From Macrostomum hystrix (taxonomy: Eukaryota > Platyhelminthes > Macrostomidae): a stretch of DNA of 64,000 nt. The notes below the pieces were generated by a model. That model worked only from the letters and a program-made list of their open reading frames with translations, was not told the DNA's origin and ran no database searches. The position numbers were made by a program, and so were the translations under genes. Shown piece by piece: positions 49,401 to 61,400 of the stretch. The stretch's first letter is position 1. The number at the start of each line of letters is the position of its first letter. The DNA lies in assembly GCA_950097015.1 (NCBI GenBank), contig CATNEN010000011.1, forward strand, positions 1,782,001 through 1,846,000, given 5' to 3'.

Positions 49401-52400
49401 GCCTAGTGACAGGGTTGTAGCCTAGTGACAGGGTTGTAGCCTAGTAACAGGGTTGTAGCCTAGTGACAGGGTTGTAGCCTAGTGACAGGGTTGTAGCCTA
49501 GTGACAGGGTTGTAGCCTAGTGACAGGGTTGTAGCCTAGTAACAGGGTTGTAGCCTAGTGACAGGGTTGTAGCCTAGTGACAGGGTTGTAGCCTAGTGAC
49601 AGGGTTGTAGCCTAGTGACAGGGTTGTAGCCTAGTGACAGGGTTGTAGCCTAGTGACAGGGTTGTAGCCAATTGATGGGGTTGTAGCCTAGTGACAGGGT
49701 TGTAGCCTAGTGATGGGGTTGTAGCCTAGTGACAGGGTTGTAGCCTAGTGACAGGGTTTTAGCCTAGTAACAGGGTTGTAGCCTAGTGACAGGGTTGTAG
49801 CCTAGTGACAGGGTTGTAGCCTAGTGACAGGGTTGTAGCCTAGTGACAGGGTTGTAGCCTAGTGACAGGGTTGTAGCCTAGTGACAGGGTTGTAGCCTAG
49901 TGACAGGGTTGTAGCCTAGTGACAGGGTTGTAGCCAATTGATGGGGTTGTAGCCTAGTGACAGGGTTGTAGCCTAGTGATGGGGTTGTAGCCTAGTGACA
50001 GGGTTGTAGCCTAGTGACAGGGTTTTAGCCTAGTAACAGGGTTGTAGCCTAGTGACAGGGTTTTAGCCTAGTGACAGGGTTGTAGCCTAGTGACAGGGTT
50101 GTAGCCTAGTGACAGGGTTGTAGCCTAGTGACAGGGTTGTAGCCTAGTGACAGGGTTGTAGCCTAGTGACAGGGTTTTAGCCTAGTGACAGGGTTGTAGC
50201 CTAGTGACAGGGTTGTAGCCAATTGATGGGGTTGTAGCCTAGTGACAGGGTTGTAGCCTAGTGATGGGGTTGTAGCCTAGTGACAGGGTTGTAGCCTAGT
50301 GACAGGGTTTTAGCCTAGTAACAGGGTTGTAGCCTAGTGACAGGGTTTTAGCCTAGTGACAGGGTTGTAGCCTAGTGACAGGGTTGTAGCCTAGTGACAG
50401 GGTTGTAGCCTAGTGACAGGGTTGTAGCCTAGTGACAGGGTTGTAGCCTAGTGATGGGATTGTAGCCTAGTGAGGCAATTGTAGCCTTTTGTTAGGGCGT
50501 TGGGCTAACGACTTGAAGGTCAGGGGTTTGATTCCCGACTCCACTGAAACAATTTGTGTCCTTTAGCAAGACACTTAACTCTGCATTGCTTCAGTTCACC
50601 CAGCTGTTAAATTGGTACCAGCATTAGCCGGTGTAATTGAAGGTGGGTGTGGCGTCCCCCCAGTCCATGGACTGAACAGCTGTACGCAGCCTTCAGATGC
50701 GCCGCGCAATAGCAGCAGCTGTGCTGTCGGCTGCACAGCTGGCCCGATTTGGGCAGATAAAAATCAACTATAATTATTGTCTTTATTCAATAATAATAAT
50801 TGATTACACCTGCCCCAATCGGGTTAGATGTGCAGTCGACAGCACAGCCGCAGCTGTTGCGCGGCGCATCTGAAGGCTGCGTACAGCTGTTCAGTCCATG
50901 GACTGGGGGGACGCCACACCCACCTTCAATTACACCGGCTGATGCTGGTACCCATTTAACAGCTGGGTGAACTGAAGCAATGCAGAGTTAAGTGTCTTGC
51001 TAAAGGACACAAATTGCTCTTGTAGAGTCGGGAATCGAACCCCCGACCTTCAAGTCGTTAGTCCGACGCCCTAACCACTAGGCTACAACCTCTTTATTCA
51101 AAAACCACTCATAAGTAGATCATCGCTCACCACATCGCCGACTCATTTTGACCTTCTTGACCAGGCAGGCGTAGCGGCTCTGCGGTGCTGGCAGCAGCAC
51201 CACCCTACCAATTGTCAGCTCGGTAGTCTGAAAGCCGGTGCCCAGATTGCAGGGCCCGGCTATCAGCGGCGCCATGATTGGCTTGCAGAGCTTGCGCTCA
51301 GTTGTCTCAGCGGGGCACACCGTGCTCCGATCGCACCGATTCTGGCGAACATTCAGACGGTACGTGGTGACGCACTTCCGGTTCCATTTCAGCTTCCGGT
51401 CAGGTTTCAATTCCACCTTGGTCTTTGGACAGCCTGCGAGTATTGATTTTAGTTAGAGGTGAGTTGCAACCCTGACTTATTGTCTCTTCAGGAGCTATCA
51501 GTTCAGGTCTTCAGGAGCTATCAGTTCAGGTTCTTCAGGAGCTATCAGTTCAGGTTCTTCAGGAGCTATCAGTTCAGGTTCTTCAGGAGCTATCAGTTCA
51601 GGTTCTTCAGGAGCTATCAGTTCAGATTATTCAGGAGCTATCAGTTCAGGTTCTTCAGGAGCTATCAGTTCAGGTTCTTCAGGAGCTATCAGTTCAGGTT
51701 CTTCAGGAGCTATCAGTTCAGGTTCTTCAGGAGCTATCAGTTCAGATTATTCAGGAGCTATCAGTTCAGGTTCTTCAGGAGCTATCAGTTCAGGTTCTTC
51801 AGGAGCTATCAGTTCAGGTTCTTCAGGAGCTATCAGTTCAGATTATTCAGGAGCTATCAGTTCAGATCTTCAGGAGCTATCCGTTCAGGTCTTCAGGAGC
51901 TATCCGTTCAGGTCTTCAGGAGAGCTACCAGTTCTGGTTCTTCAGGAGCTATCAGTTCAGGTCTTCAGGAGCTATCCGTTCAGGTCTTCAGGAGAGCTAC
52001 CAGTTCAGATTATTCAGGAGCTATCAGTTCAGATTATTCAGGAGCTATTAGTTCAGATTATTCAGGAGCTATCAGTTCAGATTATTCAGGAGCTATCAGT
52101 TCAGATTATTCAGGAGCTATCAGTACAGATTATTCAGGAGCTATCAGTTCAGATTATTCAGGAGCTATCAGTACAGATTATTCAGGAGCTATCCATTCAG
52201 ATTATTCAGGAGCTATCAGTTCAGATTGTTCAGGAGCTATCAGTTCAGATTATTCAGGAGCTATCCGTTCAGGTCTTCAGGAGCTATCCGTTCAGATTGT
52301 TCAGGAGCGATCAGTTCAGATTGTTCAGGAGCTATCAGTTCAGATTGTTCAGGAGCTATCAGTTCAGATTATTCAGGAGCTATTAGTTCAGATTATTCAG

Positions 52401-55400
52401 GAGCTATCAGTTCAGATTGTTCAGGAGCTATCAGTTCAGATTATTCAGGAGCTATCAGTACAGATTATTCAGGAGCTATCCATTCAGATTATTCAGGAGC
52501 TATCAGTTCAGATTGTTCAGGAGCTATCAGTTCAGATTATTCAGGAGCTATCCGTTCAGGTCTTCAGGAGCTATCCGTTCAGATTGTTCAGGAGCGATCA
52601 GTTCAGATTGTTCAGGAGCTATCAGTTCAGATTGTTCAGGAGCTATCAGTTCAGATTATTCAGGAGCTATTAGTTCAGATTGTTCAGGAGCTATTAGTTC
52701 AGATTGTTCAGGAGCTATCAGTTCAGATTATTCAGGAGCTATCAGTTCAGATTGTTCAGGAGCTATCAGTTCAGATTGTTCAGGAGCTATCAGTTCAGAT
52801 TATTCAGGAGCTATTAGTTCAGATTATTCAGGAGCTATTAGTTCAGATTATTCAGGAGCTATTTGTTCAGGTCTTCAGGAGCTATCAGTTCAGGTTCTTC
52901 AGGAGCTATCCGTTCAGGTCTTCAGGAGCTATCCTTTCAGGTTCTTCAGGAGCTATCCGTTCAGGTCTTCAGGAGCTATCCGTTCAGGTCTTCAGGAGCT
53001 ATCCGTTCAGGTCTTCAGGAGCTATCCGTTCAGGTCTTCAGGAGCTATCCGTTCAGATTATTCAGGAGCTATCTGTTCAGGTCTTCAGGAGCTATCAGTT
53101 CAGGTTCTTCAGGAGCTATCCGTTCAGGTCTTCAGGAGCTATCCGTTCAGGTTCTTCAGGAGCTATCCATTCAGGTCTTCAGGAGCTATCCGTTCAGGTC
53201 TTCAGGAGCTATCCGTTCAGGTCTTCAGGAGCTATCCGTTCAGATTATTCAGGAGCTATCCGTTCAGTTCTTCAGGAGCTATCAGTTCAGGTTCTTCAGG
53301 AGCTATCCGTTCAGGTCTTCAGGAGCTATCTGTTCAGGTCTTCAGGAGCTATTAGTTCAGATTATTCAGGAGCTATCCGTTCAGGTCTTCAGGAGCTATC
53401 TGTTCAGGTCTTCAGGAGCTATCAGTTCAGGTTCTTCAGGAGCTATCAGTTCAGATTATTCAGGAGCTATTAGTTCAGATTGTTCAGGAGCTATCAGTTC
53501 AGATTATTCAGGAGCTATTAGTTCAGATTATTCAGGAGCTATCAGTTCAGATTATTCAGGAGCTATCAGTTCAGATTATTCAGGAGCTATTAGTTCAGAT
53601 TATTCAGGAGCTATCCGTTCAGGTCTTCAGGAGCTATCCGTTCAGGTCTTCAGGAGCTATCAGTTCAGATTATTCAGGAGCTATTAGTTCAGATTATTCA
53701 GGAGCTATCCGTTCAGATTATTCAGGAGCTATTAGTTCAGATTATTCAGGAGCTATCCGTTCAGGTCTTCAGGAGCTATCCGTTCAGGTCTTCAGGGACT
53801 ATCAGTTCAGATTATTCAGGAGCTATCAGTTCAGATTGTTCAGGAGCTATCAGTTCAGATTGTTCAGGAGCTATTAGTTCAGATTGTTCAGGAGCTATCA
53901 GTTCAGATTATTCAGGAGCTATCAGTTCAGATTGTTCAGGAGCTATCAGTTCAGATTGTTCAGGAGCTATCAGTTCAGATTATTCAGGAGCTATTAGTTC
54001 AGATTATTCAGGAGCTATTAGTTCAGATTATTCAGGAGCTATTTGTTCAGGTCTTCAGGAGCTATCAGTTCAGGTTCTTCAGGAGCTATCCGTTCAGGTC
54101 TTCAGGAGCTATCCTTTCAGGTTCTTCAGGAGCTATCCGTTCAGGTCTTCAGGAGCTATCCGTTCAGGTCTTCAGGAGCTATCCGTTCAGATTATTCAGG
54201 AGCTATCTGTTCAGGTCTTCAGGAGCTATCAGTTCAGGTTCTTCAGGAGCTATCCGTTCAGGTCTTCAGGAGCTATCCTTTCAGGTTCTTCAGGAGCTAT
54301 CCGTTCAGGTCTTCAGGAGCTATCCGTTCAGATTATTCAGGAGCTATCCGTTCAGATTATTCAGGAGCTATTAGTTCAGATTATTCAGGAGCTATCCGTT
54401 CAGGTCTTCAGGAGCTATCCGTTCAGGTCTTCAGGGACTATCCGTTCAGGTCTTCAGGAGCTATCAGTTCAGATTGTTCAGGAGCTATCAGTTCAGATTG
54501 TTCAGGAGCTATCAGTTCAGATTATTCAGGTGCTATCAGTTCAAGTGCTTTATCGAGAGTGGACACTGCCCATGGCGATTAGAAGGTCAGGACTGATGTA
54601 CATACATGTGTGAGTACGGTGCCAACGATTGCTCAGGGATAAGCGGAATGGGCAGAATTGCCTCCTAGCTGGCTGCGGGTCAACTGTCTTTTAAATATGA
54701 TGTGCCACCGCCCACAGCCCGTCAAGCATGAGCGTATATTAAAATGAATATTATTGCTGGGAATTAATCATACGGCAAACAATCCTTCGCTTTCGATGCC
54801 TATTGACGCAGGCGCAGTTCACCAGGATCTGGTAGGTCTCTGTGACAGTCTGGTAGCCTCGCTTGCCGCAGCGGCTTCTGTGGAACTTCCTGTTCGGCTG
54901 GCAGTCTAGCTTGCGATTGGGAGAAATGGCTTGTGGAATGAGGAACTGAATTTTCCTTATTCCCTCTATTCCTCTCTCCCCTTCTGTCTATTCCTCTCTC
55001 TCTCCTTATCTCTTGCTATCTCTCCTTCTTTCTATTCCTCTCTCTCCTTCTCTCTATTCCTCTCTCTCCTTCTCTCTCTCCTTCTCTCTATTCCTCTCTC
55101 TCCCTCCTTCTTTCTATTCCTCTCTCTCCTTCTCTCTATTCCTCTCTCTCCTTCTCTCTATTTCTCTCTCTTCTTATCTCTATTTCTCTCTCTCTCCTTC
55201 TCTCTATTCCTCTCCCTCCCTCCTTCTTTCTATTCCTCTCTCCTTCTCTCTATTCCTCTCTCTCCTTTTCTCTATTCCTCTCTTTCCATCTCTCTATTTC
55301 TCACTCTCATGCTCTCTATTCCTCTCTCTTACTCCATATTCCTCCTTCTTATCCTACTTCATGTTTCCCCCTTAGTTACATATTAATATCATTTCCGTTA

Positions 55401-58400
55401 AGATTATACTCAAAAGCACAGTCAAAAACGGCACTCACTGATTTTTAATTTTGTGGTGTCAACGGTCTGTTTGCATCGAGTGGCACCGTCGGTAAACCGG
55501 TGCTCTCGAATCACAAATCGCTGTTTGTCGTTTTCGCAACGTTTAATTCGATAATTTAGTAAACGGCAGTCTGCAAGCACAGTATACACCAAAATTAGTC
55601 ATCAACACACTAAATGAGTCATCAACACACTAAATGAGTCATCGACACACTTAATGAGTCATCGACACACTAAATGAGTCATCAACACACTAAATTAGTC
55701 ATCAACACACTAAATTAGTCATCAACACACTAAATGAGTCATCAACACACTAAATTAGTCATCAACACACTAAATGAGTCATCAACACACTAAATGAGTC
55801 ATCAACACACTAAATTAGTCATCGACACACTAAATGAGTCATCAACACACTAAATGAGTCATCAACACACTAAATGAGTCATCAACACACTAAATGAGTC
55901 ATCGACACACTAAATGAGTCATCAACACACTAAATTAGTCATCAACACACTAAACTAGTCATCGACACACTAAATGAGTCATCAACACACTAAATGAGTC
56001 ATCGACACACTAAATGAGTCATCGACACACTAAATGAGTCATCAAAATACTAAATGAGTCATCAACACACTAAATGAGTCATCAACACACTAAATGAGTC
56101 ATCAACACACTAAATTAGTCATCAACACACTAAATTAGTCATCAACACACTAAATTAGTCATCAACACACTAAATTAGTCATCAACACACTAAATGAGTC
56201 ATCAACACACTATATTGGTTATCAACACACTAAATGAGTCATCAACACACTAAATTAGTCATCAACACACTAAATGAGTCATCAACACACTATATTGGTT
56301 ATCAACACACTAAATGAGTCATCAACACACTAAATTAGTCATCAACACACTAAATGAGTCATCAACACACTATATTGGTTATCAACACACTAAATGAGTC
56401 ATCAACACACTAAATTAGTCATCAACACACTAAATGAGTCATCAACACACTAAATTGGTCATCGACACACTAAATGAGTCATCAACACACTAAATGAGTC
56501 ATCAACACACTAAATTGGTCATCAACACACTAAATGAGTCATCAACACACTAAATGAGTCATCAACACACTAAATTAGTCATCAACACACTAAATGAGTC
56601 ATCAACACACTAAATTGGTCATCGACACACTAAATGAGTCATCAACACACTATATTGGTTATCGACACACTAAATGAGTCATCAACACACTAAATGAGTC
56701 ATCAACACACTAAATGAGTCATCAACACACTAAATTGGTCATCGACACACTAAATGAGTCATCAACACACTAAATGAGTCATCAACACACTAAATTGGTC
56801 ATCAACACACTAAATGAGTCATCAACACACTAAATGAGTCATCAACACACTAAATTAGTCATCAACACACTAAATGAGTCATCAACACACTAAATTGGTC
56901 ATCGACACACTAAATGAGTCATCAACACACTATATTGGTTATCGACACACTAAATAAGTGATCAGAACACTAAATTAGGCATTAGCTGACAAAATTAGTT
57001 ACTGGAATATATAAGTTTTTTTATAATTGGGTTTCTAAGAAAGTTCTCACCGCACGGAATTTTCTTAACGCGAGTCCGTTTCACACAGTTGCAGTTTATT
57101 GTCTGGTGCTTCACGTAGGTGATGAGTCTCTGACCAGAAAAACTTCCTTTTTTGGCGCCTCGACATCTGCCATAGATTGGTGTTTCCTCTTCCAGGCAGT
57201 CTGGAAAAAAAAGTTTTTTGTTGTGAAAGGGGAAGAGTTTAACGTTTAACGTGTTTGCCTCTCGCACTAAGATCCTGAGCTCGATTCCGGTGGCGAGGTC
57301 ACATTTATTTCGGGGCGCAGCCGCGTAGAGAAGGCTTGGGGGCCAACCTCCAAGTGCCTGCGTACAGTATCTGTGTGCGTGTGTGCTCAGGAGTCAGCGA
57401 AATGGGCAGAACTGCCTCCTCGCTGGCTGCGGGTCTAGTGTCACCAAATGATGTGCCATTGCCCGCAGCCCTCTAGCAATTATTATTGTAATTATTATTA
57501 TTCTAAATGTGATTTATTAGGAATTTGGAATTAGATTCAGGTTTCAGACACTTTAGTTTTAGTATCGAAGTTTTAGATACAAAACTACGGTTTAAATACG
57601 AAATTTTGGTTTTAAATTCTAAAGTGAGGTTTTAGATACTTGAATTAGGTTCAGTGCTGGGCGCGTTAATCGTTACTAGTTACCGATTTGATAACGATCG
57701 TTACTTTTTCTGCAACGTTACTTTTTCCCGTTACCACGGGCTGGTAACGAGTCGTTACCAACACTGGGCATTTCCCAACACTGTAAAATGTTTTTAATTG
57801 TCTGTTTCTTATTTTCTACTTACTAGTATAAAAAATAGTCAAATTTATATAATTAGCAACTATATATTTTTGATTTCTTTGTTTTAAATTGATAGCATGT
57901 TGCATTCATTTTGATTTGAGGTTTTCTGTTTTTGTAGCGAAATGTTTATTGATCAATCCATAGACTGACTATAGTATGTTAATTTAATCTGAAGCCAATA
58001 TTTGTCATCAATCATCGATATCAAACCCAAAATGGTCAAGATCAGTGAGAGTGATAATGAGAGCAAAGTCTAAAAAAGTGGACGATGTTGGAGAAATGAG
58101 TAATGATTGATAAACAAAGCTACACGTATTAATAACGGTGTTACGTAAAAAATAGCTGATTTATAGAAAAAGTGAAAAAACGGAAAGTAACGATTAAAAG
58201 TAACGACCGTTACTATTTTTCGTTACTCAATTTTTCCGTTCCCAATTGGTCAGTAACGATCGTTACCGTAATCGCCGTTATCTTTTGGTAACGCACTCAA
58301 CACTCTTTGTGTTTTGAATCCAAAAAATTGGTTTTCGGATACTAAAATTAGGTTTTCCGATACTACGAGCTAAAATTAGGTTTTCGGATACTAAAATTAG

Positions 58401-61400
58401 GTTTTCGGATACTAAAATTAGGTTTTCGGATTCTCTATGTCGGTTGCACTTTTAGTGACGGAAGGCAAACGAAGAAGGAAGACGAATTAGATTTCAATTC
58501 GATCAGTCGAGTTACTCACAGACTGGACTTCGTTCGTAGCTGACAGATCGCTTGCACACGCCTCTAATGAGTAAGTGCGACACCTGAACCACTTCCTGCG
58601 AGCGATGCTTCACGCATCTTCGCCGCGTAGTGGGCTTTGGACAGCCTAAGAATGTACGTCACACAAGGTACTCGTCGGCACTTTGATTTAATATAGTGAT
58701 ATATGATGTATATATATATATTGTGATAAACATGCTTTGAGTTGAGGATAACTAACTATACGTGGAGAGTTGGGGATAATTATACATAGAGAGTTAGGGA
58801 TAATTATACTTGTACATAGAGAGTTTGGGATAATTATACATAGAGAGTTGGGGATAATTATACATAAAGAGTTGGGGATAATTATACATAGAGAGTTGGG
58901 GATAATTATACATAAAGAGTTGGGGATAATTATACATAGAGAGTTGGGGATAATTATACATAGAGAGTTGGGGATAATTATACATAGAAAGTTGGGGATA
59001 ATTGTACTTCGAGAGTTGGGGATAATTATACATAGAGATTTGGGGTAATAGTACATAGAGAGTTGGGGATAATTATACATAGAAAGTTGGGGTAATAGTA
59101 CATAGAGAGTTAGGGATAATTATACATAGAGAGTTGGGGATAATTATACATAGAGGGTTGGGGATAATTATACATAGAGAGTTGGGGTAATTATACATAG
59201 AGAGTTGGGGATAATTATACATAGAGAGTAGGGGATAATTATACATAAAGAGTTGGGGATAATTATACATAGAGAGTTGGGGATAATTATACATAGAGAG
59301 TTGGGGATAATTATACATAGAGAGTTGGGGATAATTATACTTGTACATAGAGAGTTGGGGATAATTATTCATAGAGAGTTGTGGATAATTATACATAGAG
59401 AGTTGGGGATAATTATACATAGAAAATTGGGGATAATTGTACTTCGAGAGTTGGGGATAATTATGCGTCGAGAGTTGTGGATTGTATTTCGAAAGTTGGG
59501 ATCTCTAAATGGAGCACAGCAGAGTAGAACTCACGACAGCGCCTTGGAACCTGCTTCACGCGCTGATGACAGACACAGTTGCGCAGGGTGTGATGCACCC
59601 AGGTGTCGACTCTGACGCCGTTGCGGCCGCAACGACCACGGCGATAAAGCGGACTAGACTGACACTCTAAAAGAGGCATCGGAAGATGGAGTTGGCTGAT
59701 TACCTATTAAGAATATTTTCTATCTAAGATAATATGTAAAAAAAACTAAAAAGTAACGACAAAAAAGTTGATAAAATGTAAAATATCGATGGATTAGTTG
59801 ATTAAGAAACCAAAAAGTAACAATTTAGAAATTGAAAGAAACGAACTAGCAGCAATAAACATTTAAAATAAATAACAAAATAAAAGTGACTATAAAATAA
59901 AGATCTGACAGTTGTTTTAGAAGCATAAAAATAACGATTTAACAAACTTCTAATTAAACAACTGATTGTCACTTGAGAAACTTAAAGCAATGACTTGACA
60001 ATCAAGGAACCTTCAAAGTAATGATTAGGCAGACGATTAAAATTATCAAAAAAAACGAACTGATTTAGGAACTAAAAAGTGAAAGTTTAAGTTAAAATAA
60101 TTATGTGTAGAAAAAAAAGCAGCAACGATACGTAAATCGTTAAAAAAAGTAACGCAACAGTGATAGGATCACTCACTATTCGGAATGACCTTCTCGTCCT
60201 CTTCAGCCAAGCAAAGTCCATCTTTGAGTTTGTATCGGGTTGAGTAGACAGTCTCAATCTGGTCGGCTGAGCAGGCTCGCTTCACCACCGGCCTGGGGCA
60301 GCCGCAGACTTCGCTGCTTCTCTTAACCAGCGACTTGCAGGCGCAGCTTCGTCGGCGAGTTTCTCGCACCGTCACCGAGCGCTTGTTCTTCAAGCATTTG
60401 CCCCGCTTTACTTCAAACCTTCTGGGACAGTCTGGTTCGGACAGAAGTTAAGAAAAGGTAACGAAATTCTCGTTTTTTATAAGTAACGGAAGCGTCTTTA
60501 ACGAGATTTGAACAGAAGCACTTACGAACTCTCCTAGTAGTCTTGCATGAGTGACCGATGCACTGGCCGTCTTTCAGTGTGTATTTTACCTGCGACTGTA
60601 CCAGAACTCCGCGAATGCACCTGCTGCTTGTGCTGCTCTTCGGACAGGCTGAGGAAAAAAGGAATTTTTCTTATTTTTGCGACTTTGAGCCATAATTCTC
60701 ACCTAGAAGGTTAGAATTATTATGTTAATTAACACTCCCACGATAAATTCACAATAAAATCCAGCCGATCACCATCTATAAAATACATATATAATAAATG
60801 CACCAACCAATGCACTAAAAATGTACATACACTCTGACCAACCCCACTCCCTAATGTACATCCACTCTAGCCAACCCCACTACCAGATGTACATCCACTC
60901 TAACAAACCCCACTCCCAGATGTACATAAACTCTAACAAACCCCACTACCAGATGTACATACACTCTAACAAACCCCACTACCAGATGTACATACACTCT
61001 AGCCAACCTCACTCCCCAATGTACTTATACACTCTGACCAACCCCACTCCCTAATGTACATCCACTCTGGCCACCCCCCACTCCAAATGTACATCCACTA
61101 TAACCAACCCCAAAACCTTATTTACTTTATGTCAGGCCAAAATGCGTGCTTACCGCATCTCACCAGACGATTGTACACCCGCTTAAGGCATTTACAATTG
61201 TACGGATAATAATTCGCGTAGGTCTTTGTGCGCCAACCCTTGACACAGTCCGACAGCTTCACCGTGTTGGCGCCGCATTCTGGATAAGCGAGTAGTGAAA
61301 ACTGTTTGCTAGGTATCTATCTACCTGACTTCAAGCGCTACTCCATGTCACTCACTGATTCGCACAACAGATGTAGTTCGCTTCAGCAGACACCTGCCAT

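Noticed and set aside
40846-51093. tRNA-like heads of the SINEs as true tRNA genes
   Set aside because: They have A- and B-box-like motifs but no clean cloverleaf with paired acceptor stem, and they continue into shared SINE bodies.
51459-54582. Several overlapping frames of Ser/Gln/Phe-rich repeats
   Set aside because: They come from the 21-24 bp array in an intron; frame changes with unit length variants.
55590-56985. Regular 20-bp periodic repeats as a CRISPR-like array
   Set aside because: Units are contiguous with no unique spacers, in a eukaryotic intron; this is an ordinary minisatellite.
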